NCBI GenBank assembly: GCA_964627055.1 | Contig: CAZVGV010000010.1 | Span: forward strand, 1-32,872 | Direction of reading: 5' to 3' | From: JBBTQS01 sp964627055 | GTDB lineage: Bacteria; Patescibacteriota; Patescibacteriia; Magasanikbacterales; JBBTQS01 | DNA length: 32,872 nt | Shown here: piece after piece, positions 15,060-22,682 of the stretch | Layout of the letters: each line of letters starts with the position of its first letter | Position numbering within the stretch: position 1 is the first letter of the stretch | The notes under the pieces: generated by a model | Told to the model about the DNA's origin: nothing | Database searches by the model: none | The model's input: only the letters and a program-made list of their open reading frames with translations | Position numbers and translations under genes: made by a program

Positions 15060-15318
15060 CGTAAAAATAAAAAAGAAACCCCGGAACGTCGAGTAGTGTT
15101 ACCTACTGTTCGTTCCGGGGGAGTCGCGGATGTCATCCGTCCAGGCATTTGCCGGTGGGGCTCCAGCGTCTGTGCACACGCATCTTGCAACCTTGGGATA
15201 GGTGCTTCGCGCTGGATGTCTCCCAGCGCGACGTTACCGCACCTGGTCGCGCTCAACGGTACAGGGAGATGCCAGATAGTTGTTGGCTGCCGACGGTTCG
15301 ACAGTGCCACGTCTCGCA
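15060..15318 (-). ncRNA. Candidate structured non-coding RNA of about 260 nt
   Basis: No good open frame, but many perfect stems: 15201-15206 with 15239-15244 (AGGTGC / GCACCT) enclosing an 8-bp stem (CGCGCTGG / CCAGCGCG, 7-base loop); CGGATGTCATCCG near 15127-15139; GCGT / ACGC around 15167-15182; GTGC / GCAC around 15305-15320. A minus-strand promoter lies at 15324-15350 and a strong minus-strand terminator at 15079-15120, so its ends are defined. Checked by eye against tmRNA, SRP RNA and RNase P RNA without a match. The plus-strand frames here are not supported. Confidence 0.5.
15079..15120 (-). terminator. Rho-independent terminator of the minus-strand RNA
   Basis: 10-bp perfect stem CCCCGGAACG / CGTTCCGGGG (15079-15088 and 15111-15120) with a 5-bp inner stem AGTAG / CTACT. 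Read on the minus strand it is followed by a T-rich run (GGTTTCTTTTTTATTTTTAC), the correct side for a leftward transcript. Confidence 0.85.
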
Positions 15319-15323
15319 CCTAC

Positions 15324-15365
15324 CCTATACTGGACACAAAAATCTGTCAAGTGCGAGGTTGACAG
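15324..15365 (-). promoter_or_regulatory. Minus-strand promoter with overlapping inverted repeat
   Basis: On the minus strand TTGACA (15350-15345), a 15-bp spacer and TATAGG (15329-15324). The -35 is one arm of a perfect inverted repeat CTGTCAA-N8-TTGACAG (15344-15350 and 15359-15365). A repressor bound there would cover the -35. The spacer is short, so strength is uncertain. Confidence 0.5.
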
Positions 15366-15410
15366 TGTGTATTTTTGGTCCTTTCGCAGGGGTGCTACAT
15401 AAAACAAAGC

Positions 15411-15438
15411 GCCGCACACGATGATCTTCGTGTGCGGC
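15411..15438 (-). terminator. Terminator of the minus-strand gene at 15460-15840
   Basis: Perfect 11-bp stem GCCGCACACGA / TCGTGTGCGGC with a 6-base loop, extended by weaker pairs (AAACAA / TTGTTT). On the minus strand it is followed by GCTTTGTTTTATG, a T-rich tail 22 bases past the stop codon. Confidence 0.85.
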
Positions 15439-15459
15439 CTTGTTTGCGTTCGCCGTCTG

Positions 15460-15840
15460 TTAGACGACGAAGTGGACTGCCCCCTTCTCTGTCACGTAGA
15501 ACCGTCGCACGGCGTTGGCCTGCAGGTCGGCGGGCTTGGCGTACTTGAGATTCGACGTCTGGGTGATCAGGTTCATCTGCCACGCAGGCCAGTCCTCTTG
15601 TCGAGGGAGCGCGGTGTGTACGAATCCGATCTGGAACCCGTCATAGATGACGAGCAGCCCATTGATCTGGGCATAGGCAGCGTGGATGATGCCGTAGCGG
15701 AATCGGATCGGTGCGGATGCGAACACGTCCTGCACCTGTGGTGCAAGCGGAATCCTATTATCGAGAGCCCGCTTGTGCGTTCCGCAGTCGGTTATCAGCT
15801 TGATGATAGTGCCGAGGTTTGGTTGGAAATGAGGTGACAC
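15460..15840 (-). CDS. Unrecognised 126-residue protein
   Basis: Starts GTG (MSPHFQPNLG) with AGGAG 6 bases upstream, and has its own promoter and terminator, so this strand is strongly favoured over the overlapping plus-strand frame (15421-15837), which has low-complexity composition. The protein mixes strands and helices (IRFRYGIIHAAYAQINGLL, YDGFQIGFVHTAL) and ends with a helix-turn and strand pair (LQANAVRRFYVTEKGAVHFVV) that might be winged-helix-like; that is only a suggestion. No signal peptide or membrane span. It differs from its neighbours in having a GTG start and a true Shine-Dalgarno, which hints at foreign origin. It lies between prophage and secD, transcribed away from secD. 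Confidence 0.65.
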   Translation of the reverse strand: MSPHFQPNLGTIIKLITDCGTHKRALDNRIPLAPQVQDVFASAPIRFRYGIIHAAYAQINGLLVIYDGFQIGFVHTALPRQEDWPAWQMNLITQTSNLKYAKPADLQANAVRRFYVTEKGAVHFVV

Positions 15841-15851
15841 GATTTGCTCCT

Positions 15852-15882
15852 GTACTCCATCCGATCACTGATCGGGGAGTAC
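15852..15882 (-). promoter_or_regulatory. Hairpin/operator next to the ribosome-binding site of the minus-strand gene
   Basis: Inverted repeat GTACTCC-AT-CCGATC-ACT-GATCGG-GGAGTAC: 13 pairs with a two-base bulge. It starts one base from the AGGAG of the downstream gene (15851-15847) and begins just after the -10. As RNA it could control translation; as DNA it could be an operator at the transcription start. Confidence 0.6.
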
Positions 15883-15884
15883 GG

Positions 15885-15913
15885 ATTGTGTCAGAAGCAT
15901 CAACTGTTGTCAA
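15885..15913 (-). promoter_or_regulatory. Promoter of the minus-strand gene
   Basis: Minus-strand TTGACA (15913-15908), 17-bp spacer, CACAAT (15890-15885). The -35 is perfect and the -10 matches 4 of 6. The transcript would begin with the hairpin at 15852-15882. Confidence 0.65.
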
Positions 15914-15933
15914 GCTACGTTATGGTTATCCAC

Positions 15934-15963
15934 TTGTATTTTTCAACGTCTTCAGCGTACAAT
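15934..15963 (+). promoter_or_regulatory. Probable promoter of secDF
   Basis: TACAAT at 15958-15963 (5 of 6 to TATAAT), with a weak TTGTAT at 15934-15939 and 18-bp spacing. Transcription would start about 13 bases before the secD ATG, leaving a very short leader. The promoter diverges from that of the 15460-15840 gene. Confidence 0.45.
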
Positions 15964-15982
15964 ACGGCCGTAATTTCAGCAT

Positions 15983-18022
15983 ATGCTTCAGATCCAAGAC
16001 ACGCCGGAGAAACGCGCACAATTGCGCACCAAGTTCACAGTGCTTGCACTTGCATGTATCGCACTTGCAGCCTTTGTTGTGCCAGGTTCGTATAACCGTC
16101 TTTCACGGTGGGTGCAAGACACTGCTGGGTTCAGCATTGGAACGCTCAATTTCGATCCGTTCCATTTGGGGCTTGATCTTCAAGGTGGCGCACACTTGGT
16201 GTACGAAGTAGACACACGCCCAGTGCCAGCGGATGAAAATGTTGATGAAGCTGTTGAGGGTGTTCGTAATGTGATTAATCGTCGTGTGAACGCATTTGGT
16301 GTTGGTGAACCAGTCATTCAAACTAACAAGAGCGGAGATACACATCGTGTCATTGTCGAGCTTCCAGGAGTCTCTGATTTGAAGGCAGCAATCGATGCTA
16401 TTGGTAAGACGCCGATTCTCGAGTTCAAAGAGCTTGGTGAAGCAACTGCAAAGCCAATCACTCCCGAGCAGAAGGAAGAAATCGCAAAAAAGAATATCGC
16501 GTCAAAAACAGTGATTACGAATGCACTCGCTGCTGTACGCAGTGGTCGAAGTCTTGACGAAGTTGCAAAAGAATTTTCTCAATTGCCAACTGCAAAGGAA
16601 AAGGGTGCTGACATGGGGATTGTCGATGAATCATACAATGACTCCAAGCTTCTTGCTTGGCTCAAGGCAAATCGACCGGGCACAACCTCTGGTGTTTTGG
16701 AGACGGACAAGGGATTTTATTTGCTGAAGAACGTCGAAACGACCACAGGTCCGATTAAAGTGAAGGTTCGACATATTTTGATTTGTCACCAAGGTGCACA
16801 GGAATGTACGCTCACCATCTCTGAGGAAGAGGCACTGCGTCAGGCGCAAGAGCTGCGTGCTACGCTCACAGCCCAGAATTTTGCTGAGCAGGCGACCATC
16901 CGTTCAACTGATGGCTCGGCAAGTCTCGGTGGTGAATTGCCAGAGTTCGGACGTAACGAAATGATTCCTGTATTCCAAGATGCGGCGTTTGCCCTCAAGA
17001 CAGGGGAGATCAGCCAGCCGGTCAAATCACAGTTCGGGTACCACATCATCTACAAGGAGCGCGAAGTACGCGGTGCAACCTATAAGGTTGCAGGTGTCTA
17101 TGCACAAAAATTTACAGAAGCTGATTTCCAGGAGCCTGCGAGTGAATGGAAAGACACTGGACTTGGTGGAGCACAGTTGGTTCGATCTGCAGTACAGTAT
17201 GCACCGAACACCAATGCACCGACCGTTGGTCTCGACTTTAGTGAAGAAGGAAAGCGACTCTTTGCAGAGATTACAAGTCGTAACATTGGCAAACCGATTG
17301 CCATCTTCCTTGATGGTGAAATCATCAGTCAGCCAACCGTGAATACTGAAATTACCAATGGCGAAGCGGTGATTGAGGGTAACTTTACCTTGGCGCAGGC
17401 TCGTACATTAGTGCGCGAACTCAATGCGGGTGCCTTGCCATTACCAGTAAAGCTTGTTTCGCAGCAAAAGGTAGATGCGAGCCTGGGATCAGAATCACTC
17501 ACGAAGAGTCTGACCGCGGCGTTGATTGGTTTTGGATTGGTGAGCCTCTTCGTAATCGTCTACTATAGACTCCTTGGTGTTCTCGCGGTGTTTGGCCTCG
17601 GTGTCTATGCGTTGATCGTATTGGCACTCTTCAAGATCATTCCAGTAACCATGACTGCATCGGGTATTGCCGGCTTCATTCTGTCGCTAGGTACTGCGAT
17701 TGATGCCAACATTCTCATCTTCGAGCGCATGAAGGAGGAGCGTCGTGCTGGTAAGCGTTTGCATGCAGCAATGGAAGAAGGATTCGTGCGTGCATGGCCT
17801 TCCATTCGTGATAGTAATGTGTCCACCTTGATTACGTGTGTGATTCTGTTCTGGTTTGGTACAAGTGTTGTGAAAGGGTTTGCACTCACACTCGCTGTTG
17901 GTGTATTGGTTACGATGTTCACTGCAGTATTCGTGATCAGGCTCTTCGTGCGATTGGTGGTTCCACGACTTGATGAGCACACCAAGCTTGTGCTTGGTGC
18001 ACCAAAGTCACCACGAGAATAA
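15983..18022 (+). CDS. secD: Protein translocase subunit SecD with inserted parvulin-like domains
   Basis: 679 residues. SecD works with SecF outside the SecYEG channel, using ion flow to pull exported proteins through. One N-terminal span (about 17-37), then the P1 domain with LGLDLQGGAHLVYEV (62-76) and IVELPGV (124-130). The later SecD core (VGLDFSEEGKRLF, IAIFLDGEIISQP) leads to five C-terminal spans (about 510-665). Between LEFKELGE (about 153) and WKDTGLGG (389) are some 235 extra residues that look like two PpiC/parvulin peptidyl-prolyl isomerase modules: a degenerate one (about 175-252, GRSLDEVAKEFS to GFYLLKN) and a fuller one (about 260-360, VRHILI, GGELPEFGRNEMIPVFQDAA, FGYHIIYKERE). 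Ordinary SecD proteins lack these. Proline isomerase activity is inferred, not shown. secF follows after 10 bases. Confidence 0.95.
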   Translation: MLQIQDTPEKRAQLRTKFTVLALACIALAAFVVPGSYNRLSRWVQDTAGFSIGTLNFDPFHLGLDLQGGAHLVYEVDTRPVPADENVDEAVEGVRNVINRRVNAFGVGEPVIQTNKSGDTHRVIVELPGVSDLKAAIDAIGKTPILEFKELGEATAKPITPEQKEEIAKKNIASKTVITNALAAVRSGRSLDEVAKEFSQLPTAKEKGADMGIVDESYNDSKLLAWLKANRPGTTSGVLETDKGFYLLKNVETTTGPIKVKVRHILICHQGAQECTLTISEEEALRQAQELRATLTAQNFAEQATIRSTDGSASLGGELPEFGRNEMIPVFQDAAFALKTGEISQPVKSQFGYHIIYKEREVRGATYKVAGVYAQKFTEADFQEPASEWKDTGLGGAQLVRSAVQYAPNTNAPTVGLDFSEEGKRLFAEITSRNIGKPIAIFLDGEIISQPTVNTEITNGEAVIEGNFTLAQARTLVRELNAGALPLPVKLVSQQKVDASLGSESLTKSLTAALIGFGLVSLFVIVYYRLLGVLAVFGLGVYALIVLALFKIIPVTMTASGIAGFILSLGTAIDANILIFERMKEERRAGKRLHAAMEEGFVRAWPSIRDSNVSTLITCVILFWFGTSVVKGFALTLAVGVLVTMFTAVFVIRLFVRLVVPRLDEHTKLVLGAPKSPRE

Positions 18023-18032
18023 TTCCGACTTT

Positions 18033-18950
18033 ATGATCTCCATTGTTAAGACACGAAAAATTTGGTACGGGGCAGCTGCGGTGTATCTCCTCGTTGCAAT
18101 CGCAGCAATTGTGGGGTATGGGTTTAAGCCCGGAATTGATTTTACAGGAGGAACACTTCTGGAGGTGGACTTTGCTGAACAACGACCTGCAACGGCAGAA
18201 GTATACGACGCATTGAAGTCATTAGATCTCGGCACAATCGTTGCACAACCTGCTGACGAGCAGGCCATGTTGATTCGTCTTCCGTTTTTGAATGCGGAGC
18301 AGCATCAGGATGTACTCACGCGCCTTGATACCCTTAATGGTCCAGCGGCGGTTGTTGAGACTCGCTATGAGACCATTGGGCCATCAATCAGTAGTGAGTT
18401 GAAGAGTAAATCAATAAGTGCAATTGTCTTGGTGATTGTGGGTATCATGTTGTACATCACCTGGACGTTCCGCAAAGTTTCGAAACCAGTTCCTTCATGG
18501 GCGTATGGTTCGATCGTTGTGGTCGCATTGGTACATGATGTGATTGTGCCAGCAGGTGTCATGGCGGTGCTTGGTCACTTTGTGGGCTATGAAATTGATA
18601 CCTTGTTTGTTGTGGCACTTCTCACGATTCTCGCGTTCTCGGTGAATGATACGATTGTGACATTTGATCGTATCCGAGAGAATCTCGTGCGTGCGCCACA
18701 GCCTGACTTCGCAGACACTGTTGATAACAGCATTGCCGAGACGATTACTCGCTCGATTGCGACATCGTTTGCAGTGTTGCTTACTATGTTCGCAGTGTAC
18801 TTCTTCGGTGGCGAAACCGTGAAGCACTTCATGCTGATTATGATCGTAGGAATGATTGCAGGTACGTATTCCTCGATTTTTCTTGCATCGCCATTACTCG
18901 TCGATCTTGCACGTCGCATGGATGTGCACAACATCGTGACGAAGAAATAA
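18033..18950 (+). CDS. secF: Protein translocase subunit SecF
   Basis: 305 residues from ATG 18033 (MISIVKTRK); the longer frame from 17970 overlaps secD. One N-terminal span (about 11-30), the SecF signature GIDFTGG at 34-40, an extracytoplasmic domain to about 125, then a cluster of spans starting SISAIVLVIVGIMLYITW. The motif SVNDTIVTFDRIRENL, with the conserved Asp/Arg before the last spans, is typical of SecF. It forms the SecDF complex with the upstream gene. Length is normal for the family, with no added domain, unlike its partner. Confidence 0.96.
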   Translation: MISIVKTRKIWYGAAAVYLLVAIAAIVGYGFKPGIDFTGGTLLEVDFAEQRPATAEVYDALKSLDLGTIVAQPADEQAMLIRLPFLNAEQHQDVLTRLDTLNGPAAVVETRYETIGPSISSELKSKSISAIVLVIVGIMLYITWTFRKVSKPVPSWAYGSIVVVALVHDVIVPAGVMAVLGHFVGYEIDTLFVVALLTILAFSVNDTIVTFDRIRENLVRAPQPDFADTVDNSIAETITRSIATSFAVLLTMFAVYFFGGETVKHFMLIMIVGMIAGTYSSIFLASPLLVDLARRMDVHNIVTKK

Positions 18951-18965
18951 AAGGTGTGGTATACT
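18937..18965 (+). promoter_or_regulatory. Promoter giving a nearly leaderless transcript
   Basis: Extended -10 TGGTATACT (TATACT at 18960-18965) with a weak -35-like TGACGA near 18937-18942. The start would fall a few bases before the ATG at 18975, so the mRNA has almost no 5' leader. Confidence 0.5.
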
Positions 18966-18974
18966 TTGTCTCGT

Positions 18975-19142
18975 ATGGAAGACAAAGTTTGGAGACATAT
19001 CTACTCATTCATTACCACTGTGATGTTCTTCGTGATTTTCACGGGGGCGTACTACGCAGGTGCGAATAACTTCTGGTGGATGGGTGCGATCTTTTTGCCG
19101 ATTGCGTATCTCGGCGTGTTCAATTTCTTAGTACCGGACTAG
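18975..19142 (+). CDS. Small two-span membrane protein
   Basis: 55 residues starting MEDKVWRHIY from ATG 18975 (a longer frame from 18954 runs into the promoter). Two hydrophobic spans at about residues 10-29 (SFITTVMFFVIFTGAYYAG) and 34-52 (WMGAIFLPIAYLGVFNFLV), with a short loop ANNFW. It ends 1 base before the next gene's ATG, so it is co-transcribed with the T4SS-like pair, and may be a small subunit of that complex. I recognise no named family. Confidence 0.75.
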   Translation: MEDKVWRHIYSFITTVMFFVIFTGAYYAGANNFWWMGAIFLPIAYLGVFNFLVPD

Positions 19143-19143
19143 C

Positions 19144-20658
19144 ATGTTCCTTATAGAGGACTTCATCCTGACCTTTAACACTGTTTTTGGTCAGCAGATT
19201 CATAGCGGCTGGGAGTTGTTTCTGTTTTTTTACCAGCATGGAGGTTGGATCATCCTCTTTACGTTTTTGTTCCGCGCGAGCAACGACATGTTCTACAACT
19301 ATCGCGTGGGCAGATTCATGCAAACGAAGTTCCAGTGGCACTTCATTGCTGTGGATATCCCAAAGGAGAACGTACAGACTCCCGTGGCGGTAGAGAACAT
19401 TTTTTCACAGCTTGCTGGAGCACACCAAACACGCGATCTGAAGGAAAAGTACTGGGATGGTCAGTGGCAGCAGTGGTATAGCTTCGAAATCGTAAGCATC
19501 GAGGGTCACATCCAGTTCATTATCATGTTGGAACACTCGATGCGTGATGTGACTGAGTCTGCGATCTATGCACAATACCCAGATGCTGAGATCACGGAGA
19601 TCGAGGACTATGCAAAGGACTTCCCAAACAAATTTCCGGATAAGGAGTACCAATTGTGGGGAACTGAGTTTGAGCTTGTAACCTCGCAGTTCAGACCGAT
19701 CAAGACGTACAAGAGTTTTGAGGATAAGATGTCCAAGGACGACATGTTCAAGGACCCAATGGCAGCAGTACTCGAAACATTTACACGAATTGGTCGCGAC
19801 GAGCAGGCGTGGTTCCAGATTATTGTCTTTCCTATTGGGCAATCTTGGAAGGAAGAAGGGTTCAAGATGGCTCGTGAATTGCTGGGGAAGAAGGAGGCAC
19901 CTAAGCGTCATTGGTGGCACGATGTTGGTGAAATTCCGCTCTACATTTTGAAACTAGCAGTGTATGGCATCGTAGGAGGCGAAGAAGTTCCGAAATTCGA
20001 CAAGGGAAGTAGTGCAGACGACAAGGGACTTGCGTTCGGTACGTGGAACCTTACTCCAGGTGAAGTACAGTCGATCAAAGATATTGAAGAAAAGATTTCG
20101 AAGATCGGGTATAACGTAAAGATCCGTGTCGTCTATATCGGTAAGAAGGATGTCTTCGACAAGTCTCGTATCGTGTACGGCATCGTAGGTGCAATTAAGC
20201 AGTTCACACGTGAAGATAGCAACGCGCTCAAGCCGTCCTATAAGCTCACTGGTACTTCGGCACACTACATCTTCACAGATGCTCGCAAGAATGTTCGTAG
20301 AACAAAGTTGATTCGTGCGTACAAATCACGAAGCGCGTGGCTTGGTAAGTTGCCCTTTGTGCTCAATGTAGAGGAATTAGCAACATTGTGGCACTTCCCA
20401 GTGAAGTCAGTGCGTGCACCATTGGTACAGAAAACAACCAGCAAGCGTGGTGAAGCGCCTGTGGGCTTGCCCATGGTTGTGGAGCGCCGATTGTCAGTAG
20501 CACCAACTACTACACCACCATCTGCGCCAGCTGCAATGCCTGCGGTAACAGCTGCGGCAGCGGACGTGCTCACTCCAGATGAGCTCGCTGGAGTACACCA
20601 ATCAGCAAGTGCGAGTGTGAAGACTACTGAAGCGCCAGATAATTTGCCCTTTGTCTGA
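19144..20658 (+). CDS. Membrane protein, partner of the T4SS-like ATPase
   Basis: 504 residues. One or two spans near the N-terminus (about 22-42, LFLFFYQHGGWIILFTFLF), then a long cytoplasmic region of mixed alpha/beta sequence (VDIPKENVQTPVAVENIF, IEGHIQFIIMLEHSMRDV, QIIVFPIGQSWKEEGFKMA). The C-terminal 80 residues are low-complexity P, A, T and S. This pattern is the conserved CPR protein (DUF8128-like) found directly before a VirD4/HerA-type ATPase, as here. It probably anchors the ATPase at the membrane. The function of the pair (DNA or protein transfer, or pilus work) is not established. The ATG has C before it, an exception here. Confidence 0.75.
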   Translation: MFLIEDFILTFNTVFGQQIHSGWELFLFFYQHGGWIILFTFLFRASNDMFYNYRVGRFMQTKFQWHFIAVDIPKENVQTPVAVENIFSQLAGAHQTRDLKEKYWDGQWQQWYSFEIVSIEGHIQFIIMLEHSMRDVTESAIYAQYPDAEITEIEDYAKDFPNKFPDKEYQLWGTEFELVTSQFRPIKTYKSFEDKMSKDDMFKDPMAAVLETFTRIGRDEQAWFQIIVFPIGQSWKEEGFKMARELLGKKEAPKRHWWHDVGEIPLYILKLAVYGIVGGEEVPKFDKGSSADDKGLAFGTWNLTPGEVQSIKDIEEKISKIGYNVKIRVVYIGKKDVFDKSRIVYGIVGAIKQFTREDSNALKPSYKLTGTSAHYIFTDARKNVRRTKLIRAYKSRSAWLGKLPFVLNVEELATLWHFPVKSVRAPLVQKTTSKRGEAPVGLPMVVERRLSVAPTTTPPSAPAAMPAVTAAAADVLTPDELAGVHQSASASVKTTEAPDNLPFV

Positions 20659-20664
20659 TCTCCT

Positions 20665-22632
20665 ATGGAGGACCAAGCCCTTTCCATCTTCTCGCGCAGA
20701 GACATCAATGTGTTTGCGCAAACCAGCTTCCGCAACCAGTTCCGCAAGTTCGGGATCAAGCTCGATGACCGTCGCCGTCACATGTATGTGATTGGTAAGA
20801 CGGGTATGGGCAAGACGACCTTGCTCGAAAACATGGTGCTTGGCGATATTTATGCAGGCAACGGTGTAGGAATTGTAGATCCACACGGTGACTTCGCAGA
20901 GAAGATTATCAACTACATTCCGAGCAACCGCATCAATGATGTGGTGTATTTCAATCCTTCAGATGTTGAATTCCCGATTGGCTTCAATATTCTTGAGGTC
21001 AAGGATCCTGCGCATCGCCACCTTGTGGCATCGGGGCTCATGAGTGTTTTCAAGAAGATCTGGATCGACATGTGGAGTGCGCGCATGGAGTACATTCTCA
21101 ATAACACGATTTTGTCGCTGCTTGAATATCCTGGGTCAACGCTCCTTGGTATTAACCGATTGCTTGCAGATAAGGAGTATCGAAAGAAAGTCGTATCGGT
21201 GATTACCGACCCAGTGGTGAAGGCGTTTTGGATCACAGAATTCGCGAAATATAATGACAAGTACCAGCAGGAAGCTGTGGCGCCAATTCAGAACAAGATT
21301 GGTCAGTTCCTCTCTGCATCGGTGATGCGCAATATTGTTGCACAGGTGAAGTCCACGATCGATATTCGTCAGATCATGGATAGTGAGAAAATCTTCATCA
21401 TGAACCTTTCGAAGGGTCGTGTTGGTGAGGACTCCTCACGTCTACTGGGTGGAATGCTCATCACGAAGATTCAGCTTGCAGCCATGGAACGCGTGGATAT
21501 TCCAGAGGCAGAGCGCAAAGATTTCTTCCTATACGTGGATGAATTCCAGAACTTCGCCACTGAATCGTTTGCCAACATTCTTTCTGAAGCTCGCAAGTAC
21601 CACTTGAGTCTCATCATGGCGCATCAGTACATCAAACAGCTTGATGAGCATGTGGCTGATGCGGTGTTTGGCAACGTGGGTACGATTGTTACATTCCGTG
21701 TTGGTGCAGAGGATGCCGAATTCATGGAGAAGGAGTTTGAGCCAGTATTCACGGCAAATGACATCATCAATCTTCCGAAGTTCCATGTGTACCTCAAGTT
21801 GATGATCAATGGTGTTGCTTCACAGCCATTTAGTGCGATGGGGCTGCCACCAATCGGTAATCCAACGGGGAACTTGGAGAAAGTTGTTCGCATCTCTCGC
21901 GAGCGCTACGCAGTACCTCGTGCCGAAATTGAGGAAAAGATTCTTCAGTGGAGTGGCATGGGCGATTTGGATGCAGAGACGGCACTTGCGCAGATGGATT
22001 CAGGAAGTAAGAAGGCCAAAGCAAAAGAATCGGACATCCCACAGGAGCAGCGTCATCCATATCAGGCACAGTGTTGGAAGTGTTTGCGTATGACAGATGT
22101 TCCGTTCCCACCAGATGGGAAGCGCCCAACGTATTGCCGAGATTGTTATCCAGAAGCAATGCGCGAGAAGCAGGAAGGCAAACCAGCGCCACCACCACCG
22201 CCATTTGCTCTTGAGTTGCTCAAGCAAAAGAAAGAGACAGACACACGTAAAGGGATTTCACTTACACAATTGGAGCAGTCGCAGGGGGCAAAGAAGGAAG
22301 AGCATGTGCCCAAGAAAGAAGAGGGGCAAAAAGAGCCTTCCAATAAACCAGCACCAACGCCACAACAGCAATCCAAGCCAGCTCCTGCTCAGGCACCATC
22401 GCAAGGTGGTGAGGAAGAGCAGAAGAAACGTCGTAAGCGAAAACGCAATAAGTCTGGGAACAATGGAAACGGTTCAGCAGGCAGCGTGCAGCAGTCATCT
22501 CAGCCACGTCCTGCGCTTTCTCTCCAAAAGGGTTCAGAACAAGGAGCAGGAGAACCATCAGAACCACGTCCGAAACTCCATCTTCCAGATCTTCCACCAG
22601 GAACTCCTACGAGCCCTCCAGCGTCCATCTAG
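20665..22632 (+). CDS. VirD4/TraG-HerA-like ATPase with C-terminal zinc ribbon
   Basis: 655 residues. Walker A GKTGMGKTT at 44-52; Walker B with FFLYVDEFQNFA around 287-296; downstream sensor-like EARKYHLSLIMAHQY matches the motif III region of VirD4/TraG and related motor ATPases. Near residue 470-494 a four-cysteine ribbon (CWKC ... CRDC) is followed by about 150 residues of P, Q, K-rich disorder. Such ATPases pump DNA or couple substrates to secretion channels. With the membrane partner upstream this is a two-gene CPR locus related to type IV secretion, with no relaxase, VirB4 or VirB6 homologue in view. A rho-independent terminator overlaps the stop codon. Confidence 0.88.
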   Translation: MEDQALSIFSRRDINVFAQTSFRNQFRKFGIKLDDRRRHMYVIGKTGMGKTTLLENMVLGDIYAGNGVGIVDPHGDFAEKIINYIPSNRINDVVYFNPSDVEFPIGFNILEVKDPAHRHLVASGLMSVFKKIWIDMWSARMEYILNNTILSLLEYPGSTLLGINRLLADKEYRKKVVSVITDPVVKAFWITEFAKYNDKYQQEAVAPIQNKIGQFLSASVMRNIVAQVKSTIDIRQIMDSEKIFIMNLSKGRVGEDSSRLLGGMLITKIQLAAMERVDIPEAERKDFFLYVDEFQNFATESFANILSEARKYHLSLIMAHQYIKQLDEHVADAVFGNVGTIVTFRVGAEDAEFMEKEFEPVFTANDIINLPKFHVYLKLMINGVASQPFSAMGLPPIGNPTGNLEKVVRISRERYAVPRAEIEEKILQWSGMGDLDAETALAQMDSGSKKAKAKESDIPQEQRHPYQAQCWKCLRMTDVPFPPDGKRPTYCRDCYPEAMREKQEGKPAPPPPPFALELLKQKKETDTRKGISLTQLEQSQGAKKEEHVPKKEEGQKEPSNKPAPTPQQQSKPAPAQAPSQGGEEEQKKRRKRKRNKSGNNGNGSAGSVQQSSQPRPALSLQKGSEQGAGEPSEPRPKLHLPDLPPGTPTSPPASI

Positions 22633-22650
22633 GACGCTGGTTGCTTTTTT
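22618..22650 (+). terminator. Rho-independent terminator overlapping a stop codon
   Basis: Perfect 9-bp stem CCAGCGTCC / GGACGCTGG (22618-22626, 22632-22640) with a 5-base loop that contains part of the TAG stop, then TTGCTTTTTT. It ends the ATPase operon and insulates mnmA. Confidence 0.92.
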
Positions 22651-22682
22651 GCTGCATTCGCGGTATGTTGGGGCGTTCCACT

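Noticed and set aside
15421..15837. Plus-strand 138-residue frame
   Set aside because: It is antisense to the 15460-15840 gene, which has promoter, Shine-Dalgarno and terminator. The plus-strand product starts inside the terminator hairpin and has odd composition.
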